NCBI GenBank assembly: GCA_011109175.1
Contig: RDEW01000011.1
Location: forward strand, 242,193-306,192
From: Dicyema japonicum
Taxonomy: Eukaryota; Dicyemida; Rhombozoa; Dicyemidae
Length of the DNA stretch: 64,000 nucleotides
Direction of reading: 5' to 3'
The position numbers and the translations under genes are program-made. Position 1 is the first letter of the stretch. Each line of letters begins with the position of its first letter. The notes beneath the pieces are model-generated. The model did not search any database. It saw nothing but the letters and a program-made list of their open reading frames with translations, and was not told the origin of the DNA. This document shows positions 1 through 9,254 of this stretch, one piece after another.

Positions 1-480
1 TTTCTAAAGAAACTGAGGTCTGGATACAGTCAGAAAAGATGGCTTCGTGAAATCCAGTGGCCAACATAATTCATGAAACATTTTTATGAGTTCTACCCTT
101 AGCAGTCTGCACTTCACACGTAATCCTTTTTCCTATATATCCTTTTGAATTCATCGATCCTCTCTTCAACCATATAGTTCCTAAAGGTATTTTCTACTTT
201 TAATTTAGCTCATCTTTTAATGACCCCCTTTTCCCATTCAACATTGTCGGGAGCGCGGTAGACAATCCAGAGGTTTTTTCAAGTTTATCTCTGTATTCAG
301 AGAATGTGGCCTAGGAAAGAGATCATTTTTATTCATATGTCGAGGATTTATACTACATGTTAGATGTTCGCAAAAGTATTCATTTTCTCAGAAAAAGAAC
401 TGAAATCAAACAGGTTTATAGCAACAAGTTTTAAGATGAGGTAAATTTATTAAATTAATAAATAATTAATTAACAAAGCC
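1..480. other. No recognisable gene
   Basis: AT-rich sequence at the window edge. I see no family motif, no tRNA-like boxes and no convincing short-intron gene. Around positions 20-190 there is a minus-strand open stretch with no identity I can name; it may belong to the retroelement fragment that follows. Confidence 0.4.
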
Positions 481-484
481 ATCC

Positions 485-1190
485 ATCCAAAGTGGACCCC
501 GCAGAAATAGTCGACGTTGAGTTCCCTCTCGCGGTCGCAACAGAGATCAACTGGAGAACTCACTGAGTCTCACGTGAGTCGTGGCTTTTTAGTGTAGCTA
601 GGCATCCAATTTTCTTTAGGAAACGAAGCGATTTCCAACTTATTCCTCCAGTTGTCTCAACAACAATAGGTAGAACGTGAATCGATCTCGTACGCTTCGT
701 ATTTTTCTCTTTGCCCTCATTGTTTTTCCCAGACATATAGTGTATCTACCGCGTTCCCGGCAATGTTGGATGGGCAAAGGGGATCGACACATGTAGCATC
801 CCATACTAAAGGTTTCTCTTTCTAGAATGGAATAATTGTGATTCAGTCAGGCCGTTTTCCGTCTCCTCTGTCCAAGCCAACAGGTTGGAGAGGTATCCAG
901 CAGACTCCAGGGCACGCTTAACAATTCCGTTGATCGCCTTATGTCTCGAGAATCGTCCTGCACTTCTTCGAAAAGAAAGGCATGTCCATAACAGTCGACG
1001 GTACCACCACACCGGCATTTGTGAGTCTGGCAAAACTTCTGTTCAAGTCTGATGCAGATACCGGTGCGGACTGTGTCATCATCAAGGTAGCTCCAGACTC
1101 TACCAAAGGGGAGGGAATTGACCCAAGCGCCACTCCATTCGTTTCTTCCACTGACGAGAAATACAAGTTCATTTGGATAGTTCTCTTCCG
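485..1190 (-). pseudogene. Retroelement C-terminal endonuclease-like fragment
   Basis: Frameshifted minus-strand copy of the domain that is open at 34,513-35,196. Shared blocks in order: an S/AGAW(V/L)N block, LDDDTVRTG, a Cys-rich CRCG block, RRSAGR followed by RHKAINGIVKRAL, and a W-D-A-T block near 770. The family carries a Cys cluster and then an RPDG...WDVT element that resembles a PD-(D/E)XK nuclease core; that assignment is inference. No reverse-transcriptase domain is attached here and at least two frame changes are needed, so it is a dead fragment. Confidence 0.7.
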
Positions 1191-1438
1191 ACAATAAGAA
1201 TTTTTGTTGAATAAATAAGTTTGTCAAAACATATGCAGCAAATAAAACTTTGGAATTAATCAAAAATTTGGAATGAAACCAAATTTCCCAAATCATATTA
1301 CACACTCAAAAATAATTGCTTAATAATTTTAGCTTATAAACGATTTTTTAAAATGATTTTTGATTTTTAGAAAATGATATTTTTGTTTTGCACATTATTT
1401 TGTGCTTTTGTTGGTAATTTTCTAACAATTTTAGATAA

Positions 1439-1759
1439 TAATAATAACAGCCTTTTTCACGGAGCCGTGGTATTAGCTCCGCATAGGCAGGACACACAGT
1501 TAATTTTAGTAAAGAACAGTTAATTTTAACTAATCGTAGAACCAAGGAATGATCTTCACTTTTTTTTCTTTTTCTTGTGTGTGGGTTTTTTCTAGACAAT
1601 CCAGTTCCGCAGTGAGAGTCCACTGATGACGGCGTCATTCGTCAAGCCATTTTAGCATCGTAGATGCGAGAACCTTCCACCAGGTGAACAGCAGCGAGAA
1701 TCGAACCCGTAACCTAAGTCACTTTAGCCCGACACTTAACCACTATTAACCACTATGCC
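1439..1759 (-). mobile_element. tRNA-derived SINE, full length, with target duplication
   Basis: Read on the minus strand, it begins with an A-box-like TGGCATAGTGG near 1750, has a B-box GGTTCGATTCT near 1700, and ends in a TAA-rich tail after GTGAAAAAGGCTGTTATT. These are the RNA polymerase III promoter boxes of tRNA-derived SINEs. The 14-base sequence acaattttagataa flanks it exactly on both sides (1425-1438 and 1760-1773), the mark of LINE-driven retroposition. The A-box region contains a short internal duplication (tagtggttaa twice). Partial copies lie near 18.1, 18.5, 21.0 and 63.1 kb. Confidence 0.88.
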
Positions 1760-2100
1760 ACAATTTTAGATAACAAGCACTTTTTTCGAAATAAACGTTA
1801 TTCTGGTGACAAATTTGTTTTCATTTAATATTTTACATATAGCAAAAAGGTTTCGATTATAATAAAAACCAAATGAGAGAGTACATAAGTAACCTGTTTG
1901 AGTTCTCTCGAAAATTATGCAATTGTTTATGATTCAGTATTTTGGAGCAATCAAAATAGAATCAAAACTTAGAAATTATACTTCATTAGTTACACTACAT
2001 CAACTAATTCTTTTGAAGCTGAATGCGAAAATAATAAAAATTATTTTTATAAAGTAGACGCAGTTTTATTATTTGGGTGATTATTCAAACTAATTCTTAG

Positions 2101-2304
2101 AGATGCTAACGTCAAAGGCCTATCGGGTCAAAAGGGAGCGGGAATCGAATTGTCAAAGACTGTCTGCACCACCCAAGCATTGGGAATCATTTATAAAAGA
2201 GACAACCAAAAATGGCTGCAGAAATTATGTCTCATGAGTTATTCCACTTGCTTGGGTTTCCGCACGTCAAAGCGACTGACAGTAACTGTGATGAAAACTG
2301 TTGA
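2101..2304 (+). pseudogene. Metzincin (ADAM/reprolysin-like) metalloprotease exon
   Basis: Bases 2233-2265 encode HELFHLLGFPH, a perfect metzincin zinc site HExxHxxGxxH, followed by KATDSNCDENC. Upstream, TVCTTQALGI in an adjacent frame resembles the cysteine region before the zinc helix of reprolysins. The two frames meet at a run of five A; six would join them, so one base is missing through decay or sequence error. A TGA follows DENC and the next codons continue poorly. A TTAG acceptor sits directly before 2101. No upstream exon, propeptide or disintegrin domain is visible. I read it as a protease fragment, probably broken; whether of the ADAM or another metzincin family is uncertain. Confidence 0.65.
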
Positions 2305-2459
2305 ACATGCGTATAAATATTCTTTATTTTGAGACATGTTTCAAAATTAATACTTGACTGCGTCTGCATTGGAGAGCAAATAAAAGTGCCTTGCAACTTG
2401 TTTTAATTTTAGTCGATGTTAATAATGATGTTCCCGATGATGAAGTGACCATCTATAAT

Positions 2460-2935
2460 AGTGCTTCCCGATTGAGGGTGCTCGCACCCCCTAGGAATGC
2501 GAGAAATTTTTTAAGGATGTGCGAGAAATAATCTAAAAAATCATGATTACTCGTGTGTCAAAGTCGTGAATTTCATTTGAGGAAGGGCTTTAAATCATAG
2601 ACTGTTCAAAGCATTATGTATTGATTATAATGCAGACGCCACTGTTTTCTTGTATCGTACCAATGTTAGATGGCTGTCAAGAGGTCGTGTTTCGAGAAAA
2701 TAAGCGATAGAAATGAGGATAAAGACCATTTAACTGAAATACAAGCATGTACATCACTGAAAATGTTGTACGACTCAAATTTTTGGAGGTTTTTTGGTGC
2801 AGTTCTCAAGTTGGGTTTCCGACCCTTGGAAAAAAGCACTGCAAGTTCTGGTTCCATTTGCAACAACTTGGCTATGTGAATCTGGATTTTCATCTCCACT
2901 ATATATAAAAATACTAATATGTCAAATGGAGCTAA
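2460..2935 (+). mobile_element. hAT transposon remnant
   Basis: Starts with a hAT-type terminus (agtgcttcccgattg). Two transposase blocks follow: a TNVRWLSRGRV block near 2665 and, near 2800-2900, a PFATTWLCESGFSS block, which corresponds to the conserved C-terminal dimerisation region of hAT transposases (LCESGFSAL in relatives). Frames change between them and most of the transposase is missing. Confidence 0.7.
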
Positions 2936-3009
2936 TTTATGGATTTACGCCGTTCTTCTTCTCCATGTACAATTGTTAATTATTAGTAGGGCATTAATTA
3001 TCTAATAAT

Positions 3010-3215
3010 AATTACCAGCAAGTCTCGACTGGGAAAAGGTGTCAGTACGGCCCCATCCCGAATCAAGTATTTCTCACCAAGAGAAGGGCAAGACCCGCTT
3101 CTGGGCGCTTTCAATCTCCACGATCCAGGCCCACCGATTATAAAGACAACAGGAATCCAGTCGCCTCAAGAGAGCGCTTCACAACCCCGTTGATGGCTGC
3201 GTGCCTAACATTAAT
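3010..3215 (-). pseudogene. Retroelement endonuclease-like fragment
   Basis: Another copy of the family at 485-1190 and 34,513-35,196. Minus-strand translation gives RHAAINGVVKRSLEATGF, matching RHKALNEIVRRAMDAAGY of the open copy, followed by a decayed VGLDRGD stretch. Only this segment survives; it abuts a different LINE tail at about 3220. Confidence 0.6.
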
Positions 3216-3223
3216 AAAAATTA

Positions 3224-3480
3224 TGTTATGTTGTCCAATTAAGTCGTATCCGACCCTTGGAGATCTCATGAACGACTCCCCGATCCGTTGCAATTTAAAG
3301 TAGCCTTGATATAGGCATTCCCGTGACGTCTTCCACCGTGGATAGTCACCGAGTCCTTGGTCGGCCAGGTGTTCTCTTCCCAGTAATTTTACCTTAGCAT
3401 AATGGGTCTTTCCAGTGAATCAGAGCGGACAACATGCCTAAAGAACGCCAATCTGTGTTTTACAATCTTCCTTCTAGCAA
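3224..3480 (-). mobile_element. LINE 3' end, GRPRTRW family
   Basis: Same sequence as the 3' parts at 20,350-20,740 and 33,945-34,380. The minus strand reads through the conserved tail of an APE-type LINE ORF2 (LER-type block, GRPRTRW-like block, W-K-LVHE block) and ends in the short repeat ACATAACATA at the terminus. Frames are broken. Only the last 250 bp or so are present, as expected of 5' truncation during target-primed reverse transcription. Confidence 0.7.
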
Positions 3481-3689
3481 AACATTAATGAAATTACAGA
3501 TTAAAAATAAAATTTGATATTATATCTGGAGACCTGCTCGAGATACGAGAAAAAGCCATCCATTTGTGGCAATTGATCTAGGACTCCAAAACTATCAGCA
3601 AGAGAAAGGATTGTTTAGACATCGTGATCACTTGATTTAGACGATAACTATTAACTTCTTTCTTGTGGCATATTGTGAAGGAATAAATT

Positions 3690-3965
3690 AAAACGCGCTG
3701 GGGAGAATAAGATCCACGAAGAGAAATCGTGGTGTCCATTTTGAAGGACCAATCAATGCAAATTCCTTTGGGAACTTTGGCTGGTGGGGTGATTCAAAAT
3801 CACCAATTTTCTAAGAAAATCGATACTAGGGCTTTCTCCTTTGACGTAAAGCCACTGTGAATGTTCAGCGTTCGAATCGCCGCAGATAAATATTTTGTTG
3901 GGAAACTAGAAACAACGTCATCTTTTTCAACTTGTTCCTGTCACAAGAAAGTTCCCGTAATCTAT
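3690..3965 (-). mobile_element. LINE endonuclease fragment, jockey-like
   Basis: The minus strand encodes IFICGDSNAEHSQW, the GD(F/S)NA(K/E)H block of apurinic-type LINE endonucleases, followed by an SPSIDFLRKL stretch typical of the same domain. No reverse-transcriptase domain follows in phase. An isolated fragment. Confidence 0.6.
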
Positions 3966-3989
3966 CTACGTCATCTCCTCATATGAGCC

Positions 3990-4335
3990 GCTTCCAAATT
4001 AATCTCCTCATATGAGCCGCGTCGAGACAATCGGGAAGGTGGTCCTTGGTCATCCACTGAATCATGAAGCATAGGAAGAAAAGAAGTCTTCCATTGCCAT
4101 GTTAGCTGGGATTTCAAGTCCATTTTTAATATATGCCCAAAAAGCCTCTATCGAACTTCCCCAATTTCAATCGAAAATTTCAAGAACCCTCATGGAATCA
4201 ATCGATTCATAACATTCAAGAGCCTCATAAAGATATATCTATGGTGCTCCTTTGGCAGGGCCTTGGTGCATCCGTAGCCTCATTATATCCGAAAATTCGC
4301 TTATCTTATGTCTTTTGAGTCCGAAAAGAGGACAA
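3990..4335 (-). mobile_element. RTE-like LINE 3' fragment
   Basis: The minus strand shows RLFGHILKMD and then NMAMEDFF, matching RWRFFGHILRMD and NIAMENYF of the longer RTE-like element at 49,870-52,540. It is the C-terminal tail only, with frame breaks. Confidence 0.6.
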
Positions 4336-4474
4336 GAGGTTACATCCATATAGAGAAGATGAAGACAATAAGTTTACAGGATCTATGCGTTAGTTCACAA
4401 TTTTAATTTAATTTATTGAACCCAAACCACCGTTAATTCCAAAATAACCAAATTTCAGGTGATCCCAGCCTCCC

Positions 4475-4715
4475 TCAACAGTCTCCGCATCTTTTCTCAG
4501 TGTTCTTACTGTGTTCCTGCGCATTCTCCTGACATGACGAGTCTCCACCTGAAAAGTGCCCTGATGTGTAGGAAGAGCCGTCTAGGGAGAACTCCTCTAA
4601 ATGGTCGTTGACAAATGGTTTTTTTTGGATACACTTTTACTTGTATCTGACGCCACCATACAAGGCGAACCACATGACGCACGCTAATTAAGTGAATTGG
4701 GAACAGACGAACAAA
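4475..4715 (-). repeat. Internally deleted LINE derivative, copy C
   Basis: On the minus strand it runs from GCGTGCGTCATGTGGTTCGCC through a shared GTCAACGACCATTTAGAGGA block and GTGGAGACTCGTCA, then jumps to a LINE 3' end coding for RLLREAGIT and a stop. The first part resembles the 5' region of the long decayed LINE at 23,330-25,900; the last part is the 3' end of the same kind of LINE. Related copies lie at 9,255-9,560 and 53,487-53,790. Confidence 0.55.
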
Positions 4716-4971
4716 ACAGAGACTTTAATCAATTAGCCACGAAGCAGCACATGGCTCCACGCGGCCTATATTCAAAAAAACCGTGCACAATAACTACGTC
4801 ATCAACTCAACCATCCGACAAATCGATTACTAAATTAACTGGTTTAATGGATTTTTGAATATTTTAAAATTTATTATACCAAATTAATTCCTTCTGCTGA
4901 TTACTTGGAAAAAGGTTATCCTTCTGTCCCTTTTCTTTCATTAAATTACCATGGTGTCAGGCAATCCGCTC

Positions 4972-5115
4972 TCAGGAGGCGTCTAGTACCAAGGCGGCAT
5001 TAAAAATCATTTGGTCTTCTCCACTTACTGGATAATTCTTCTGATTGGTTCTTACAACAGGTGTTCGTTTGAAATAGCTTGTCTCTCCGTCTGCTACATT
5101 GTAAACTAAATGCAT
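4972..5115 (-). CDS. Small ORF of unknown function
   Basis: A 47-codon ATG-to-stop frame beginning MHLVYNVADGETSYFKR. Composition looks coding (few rare runs, mixed charge), and a GTAAGT donor occurs inside it after a TAT-CCA codon pair, so it may be one exon of a short-intron gene. A possible acceptor, GTTAG, lies just upstream of the ATG. I do not recognise the protein. It sits 480 bp upstream of the XBP1-like gene on the opposite strand. Confidence 0.25.
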   Translation of the reverse strand: MHLVYNVADGETSYFKRTPVVRTNQKNYPVSGEDQMIFNAALVLDAS

Positions 5116-5597
5116 TCCTAACGTCAACCAATCGAGATATCTTACCTTCATTATTGCTTAAATAATTCAAATATGTGAATCCACGTGTTCAATCACCAAT
5201 CAAGACCATAGTCAGTAGTGAGAGAGTACATAGTTTCTTCAAGATATTTGAAGTTGAAAGAGAACAAATTTAGCAATAATATCGAGATTATATATCCAAA
5301 TAAGGTTTTCAGAAAATACCTTATTTGGATAAAACGTCATGTATTAATGAAATAATTTTATATGAACTATTAAGTTAACTTCATTCACAACAACAACAAA
5401 TCGATCGTATTATCCATTAAATATTGTCTACTAACACATTTTTGTAAATATTATTAAAAGGCTTAAAAAAACCTTATAATGAGATTTTATTTGTTTATTA
5501 ACTAAATTAAAAATTATAATAATTAAATATTTATTTACTGAATTTTTGAATGGTTAACCAAAATATAATACGCTAATTGACAATCAATACTAATTAG

Positions 5598-6210
5598 ATG
5601 GATGATCATTGTGGTGCTTTTTCTATGTCTATTGATTATTCTTCCAACCACTCAAAAGTTGAGGATAAACTTATGAAACGGTTCAAATGCTTTATTTATC
5701 TCTAGGAAAATAAAAACAGAATCGCTGCTCAAATAGCACGACAGGAAGAAACTCTACATAAGCGATTTAGAGGAACGTCTAAAAGACCTGGAAAAATCCA
5801 ATGCTCTCCTCACTATGCAAAACAAGGGCCTTGATCGACAAAAATAGAGACCTGACTGAAAAAATTACTGAAATAACTCGCCATGGAGCTAGTGAGTCAC
5901 TGCCGCTTTTCAAGTCCGCTGAACTTGAGTCTTCTCCGCAGCAGAAGACGGCAGTGATCACTTCCCTCCTCTTAATAACTCTTTTTTTGATAAAGTCGTC
6001 TTTGACGACGACCCTATTGGAGAGTGGAGTGCGAAACAAAATTTATTTTACGGAGACTCAGATGGATCTTTTGGATGGACCGCTGACGATTTCTTTGCTG
6101 GTGAAATTAATCGTGTTGCAGTTGACGAGGATTGGGCATTTCCTTTTGGTTTGAGAAGTCCGGGTCAGTTTAAAGATTATATTAACTTTGATCCTTTCTC
6201 GCTCAATTAA
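5598..6210 (+). CDS. XBP1-like bZIP factor with IRE1 intron
   Basis: XBP1 is the bZIP activator of the unfolded protein response; IRE1 removes a short mRNA segment in the cytoplasm to make the active form. Exon 1 (5598-5680) starts ATG-GAT-GAT and ends in EDKLMKR. A 25-bp GT-AG intron (5681-5705) is followed by KIKNRIAAQIARQ, the XBP1-type basic region, then SDLEERLKDLEK with leucines at exact heptad spacing for five turns. The unspliced frame ends at 6154 in a hydrophobic tail. Removing 5919-5938 moves translation into an acidic tail of about 90 residues (DDDPIGEW, DEDWAF) ending at 6210. Two frame breaks lie in the bZIP: after ARQ, where spacing needs one more codon (two bases missing), and near 5830, where one C is extra. 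The zipper register is kept across both. The length is short for XBP1. The gene converges on cyclophilin. Confidence 0.88.
5910..5949 (+). promoter_or_regulatory. Twin IRE1 splice-site hairpins
   Basis: Hairpin 1: stem caagt/acttg (5911-5915 with 5923-5927, plus a flanking T-A pair) closes loop ccgctga. Hairpin 2: stem gtcttct/agaagac (5929-5935 with 5943-5949) closes loop ccgcagc. Both loops fit the seven-base metazoan IRE1 consensus C-N-G|C-N-G-N; the second is the same as the 5' loop of vertebrate XBP1. Cutting after each third-position G (5918 and 5938) excises 20 bases. The excised length is 2 modulo 3, as for the 26-base vertebrate and 23-base nematode introns, so the frame changes the same way. 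Confidence 0.9.
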
Positions 6211-6229
6211 ACTGGGGTGATAATAAATT

Positions 6230-6555
6230 ATTTATTTATTTGGGACTTTTGAATTTATAATAAGCAATTACCTGACTAGTCACGTTTATAGCGTTTTTAA
6301 TTAAAAATTAAGCAAAATAGCTTTATTATCAAAAAATCTAAGTTAATCTAAATAATCTGGTATTTTTGCATTTCTTGTGACCGTTAATGTCCTAGCTATT
6401 CGTGGATCCACGGCTGGCTGTCATAGAAGGATCATTCAAAGAGCGTCAAGGGAGACTCGAAGAGGTCGGAAATAATATTATAATCATCTATTTTTGAAAA
6501 CCTTTTTGGGTCGCTGTTGAACATACGATTTTAAATCACATCTTTATCCTTATCA
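6230..6555. other. Non-coding AT-rich spacer
   Basis: Holds the probable 3' region of the XBP1-like gene (AATAAATT-type signals near 6220) and then AT-rich sequence with no recognised feature. Confidence 0.4.
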
Positions 6556-6559
6556 GCTC

Positions 6560-6850
6560 GGAATCGATGCAAACTCATAAAGTCAGGGCCCACATTCTGC
6601 AAGGCCTGCCAATCCAAGGAAAAGTCTGTCAAGTGCGTGAACTATGGCAACGAGGTATACAGGATGAGTTATGTAAAGTGTCTCCTCTATCAAAAGACCT
6701 CGAATAAGGTACTAGAGGGAAGACGACGAGTGCCCTACTCTAAGATGGGTAGCGATGTAAGCACTATCCATCGTATGGTAAAAAGCTACTGTATCAGTAG
6801 TGGTTCCACTTTCCCTAATGCCATTATGGCTATAGCCATGTGTTAAAGGA
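6560..6850 (+). pseudogene. LINE ORF1 zinc-knuckle fragment
   Basis: The translation has CKACQSKEKSVKCVNYGNEV then a C-LLYQK block, matching the layout of the second and third Cys clusters in the ORF1 at 13,420-13,884 (CLRCAGEH, CINCGSAKHG, GCPVLMEARRKL). Jockey-like LINE ORF1 proteins bind RNA through such CCHC knuckles. One key Cys is replaced by Tyr, and there is no linked ORF2, so this is a relic. Confidence 0.5.
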
Positions 6851-6990
6851 AAGAGAAGGATCCAAAATTATTTTTCAATATTGTTTTGTTGTATCTACTT
6901 GGAATTATTTGTAAATTGAGTGGCCTTTCAATTTTTTGACCTTTTAAAGTCAAACCTCTAGCATAGACTGTGTGTACGTCTAACAATTTT

Positions 6991-7120
6991 ATTATACCTT
7001 CTGGTATAATCAGAGTTTAGCGTCCGACTACTGTAGCAAATTTGGAAAGGAGTTAGAGTTCGAGATGTTTCGTAGACCATAGAACCGATAATCCCACCTA
7101 TGTTATTAACAACATAGGTG
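6991..7120. repeat. Two perfect hairpins between convergent genes
   Basis: Positions 6991-7010 form ATTATACC/GGTATAAT with a four-base loop. Positions 7095-7120 form a 10-bp perfect stem cacctatgtt/aacataggtg with a six-base loop. They lie between the XBP1-like gene and the 3' end of the cyclophilin gene. I assign no function; they may be remnants of a small inverted-repeat element. Confidence 0.5.
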
Positions 7121-7267
7121 CTAACTGTAATCCTCATGTTCACTGTAGACTACAAATCCTTAGCGCTAATTTCTCTATTCTAAGGAACTCGAGTTTATAG
7201 CCAAAATAATCAAAAATTTCAAGATTTTAAAAATAAACACGGAGAAGATTAGAAAGGCAACCATAAA

Positions 7268-7940
7268 TTAATAATATGGGACATCCACGTAATTTGCTGT
7301 GGACGCAATTATTTTGACTTCTTTAATCGGTATATCACTAGTGGATGTCTGGGACTGACCAATAAGCTTCACAATATCCTACAAATAAGAGGAAGCTTAA
7401 CCATCCCTTCAATGACCTTTCCGAATACTACATGCTTTCCATTTAGCCAGGGAGTAGCGGCGAGGGTAATAAAGAACTGCGACCCATTAGTATTTGGACC
7501 GCTATTGGCCATTGACAATATCCCCCAGTCACTGTGAGTGAGCTTGAAGTTCTCGTCATCAAACTTAGTTCCGTAGATAGATTTTCCTTTTATAACATTT
7601 GCAAGCAACCACCAGTCCCGTCGCTATTTGTAAAGTCTCCACCTTGAATCATAAAGCTATCGATAACTCTGTGAAAGATGGAGTCCTTGTAGGAGAGATT
7701 GGGATACTTTGTTGAGCATTAAAACATTACAGTGCCGTTTGCCAAATGAAAGAAATTTTCTGCAGTTTTTGGCACGGTTTTTCCGAAAAGTCCAATTTTG
7801 ATTGTTCCGACGGATTCGCCTCCAACGCTGATGACAAATTCAACCTGAGTTTGTACACTATGAATACCTCGTGAGTTATGAGTGGTCCACGCAAAGCAAC
7901 AAAATGACAGAAACAGTAAACAGAACATTAGTGAAACCAT
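7268..7940 (-). CDS. Secreted cyclophilin-type peptidyl-prolyl isomerase
   Basis: Catalyses cis-trans isomerisation of X-Pro bonds; the layout matches the cyclophilin B class of the secretory pathway. Exons on the minus strand: 7940-7731, 7706-7610, 7586-7402, 7378-7268, with GT-AG introns of 24, 23 and 23 bp. Spliced length is 200 residues. Residues 1-18 ([15 protein letters not shown]...) form a signal peptide. The core shows FHRVI with the catalytic Arg, QGGDF, a [15 protein letters not shown] block, the drug-binding Trp in [12 protein letters not shown], and GKVIEGMDIVK, all in order and without a gap. I chose ATG at 7940 because it starts the signal peptide; an in-frame TTG upstream follows a TTTTAG that could be a splice acceptor. 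The C terminus ends DVPYY and lacks an obvious ER-retention tail. Intact and very likely functional. Confidence 0.97.
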
Positions 7941-8029
7941 GACGCCTACTAAAATCAATAATTATTATTTAAATAAAAAATGATTTTTTAATAAATAATT
8001 TTACAATCTCAGTTAGCCCAGATCTCAAT

Positions 8030-8905
8030 AGTTTGTAGTAGGCCAGCTGTCTTCAAACGACCAGCAGCTAATGATGGACGCTTCCACAAGTCACTGATAG
8101 TCAGTGCAGGAGAAAGCTCTGACTAGATTGTCCTCCAGTGGAAGAATAGTGGATTCGGGTTGGTGTGCATGTTGCAACCTATGATTTTTCGCAGAGTTCT
8201 ATTTTGAACCATTTGGAGTTTTTGGAGGTCGTCCGGATAGGGGTTGCATAGTTCAATCTTGTTCTAATGAATTGTTTGAAGATTACATTCAGAGCTCTTT
8301 TGTTTTGGTTGAAGTTACTTCCAGCCAAAGCGCGGAGAGTTATCAACTTCGTTTTTGCCTTTGCAACCACGTTATCCGCATGGTAGGTAATTGCCTGGCA
8401 TCGTCGTAAATGACCCCCTGGATTTCTCTGAATGATTGGACAAATGTTCGATAAAGTAATCTTGCTGCGTAGGACATGACGGGTGGTCTTGTCAAAGTCT
8501 TTACTTATGTCAATAGAGGCCAGGAATGCTGAGAGGAGGATTGTGGTTGTTGAATCTATCGGGAATAAAGTCAGTTAACTCGATCAGGTGGGTGGAGGTT
8601 GGATGCCTAAACCAGATTCTGTATTGTGATTTGGCAAGATATTTGTTTGTAATCAAGAATTTATGTAATCAAGTACCTGCCATTCCAAAATCTTTGAGGC
8701 TGCACAAAAAAGGAGATTAGACAAAATGATCCTGGGTCACACGGGTTTTTGTTGGGATTATTGTAGATTGCTTCCAAAGTATAGGAACAAAACCCGAGTT
8801 TAATGACTTCCTTAAGATGGTCATGAAGACCTGCAATCAATATGGTACAAGATTCTTTAGATTAGGCATGTCAATTTTTATACGGTCGACGACATTGGAG
8901 CGGAC
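8030..8905 (-). mobile_element. Jockey-like LINE reverse-transcriptase fragment
   Basis: The minus strand carries broken pieces of a reverse transcriptase: GFVPILWKQS (the line before motif 1 in jockey-like enzymes), an SIPGLY-K region where the first catalytic Asp block should lie, and near 8200 RTLRKIIGCN, a block also seen in the copy at 27,755-28,870. Many stops; dead copy. Confidence 0.55.
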
Positions 8906-9254
8906 CGCGTCATTTAGATGATACCATCAGAGAAAAGCAGTTGATTTCTGTCAATGTCGTTAAATTGACAGGCCGCGATTATGAGCGTTCTAAGTGATCA
9001 GAAGACGTCATATGCTTAAACTTTACGCTTGCCCTTATATTCGAACGTTCCCAGAACAAGATACTGTTCTACAAAGTGCGTGCTTCTACGTGTTTGATGG
9101 AATATTGTGCGCTTAGGTCCATAAAATAATACAGTCCGACTCCGAAAAAGTACAAAATTCTCCAATTTTGAGGTTTTCCCCAAAAATGAATATTTATTAA
9201 AAACAAGATAAATCATTAGATTTTTGTATATTGTACTTTTAATGCCTTTTGTAC

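Noticed and set aside
1435-1765. A hidden tRNA gene at the A and B boxes near 1700-1760.
   Set aside because: The boxes are followed by 250 bp of repeated sequence and a TAA tail inside a target duplication, and no cloverleaf folds.
5735-5840. Programmed +1 ribosomal frameshifting in the XBP1-like zipper.
   Set aside because: Two different sites, no slippery sequence or structure at either, and XBP1 relatives do not use it; sequence error or decay is simpler.
5801-6154. A separate membrane protein gene in the hydrophobic frame.
   Set aside because: It begins inside the leucine zipper and is the unspliced frame of the XBP1-like gene.
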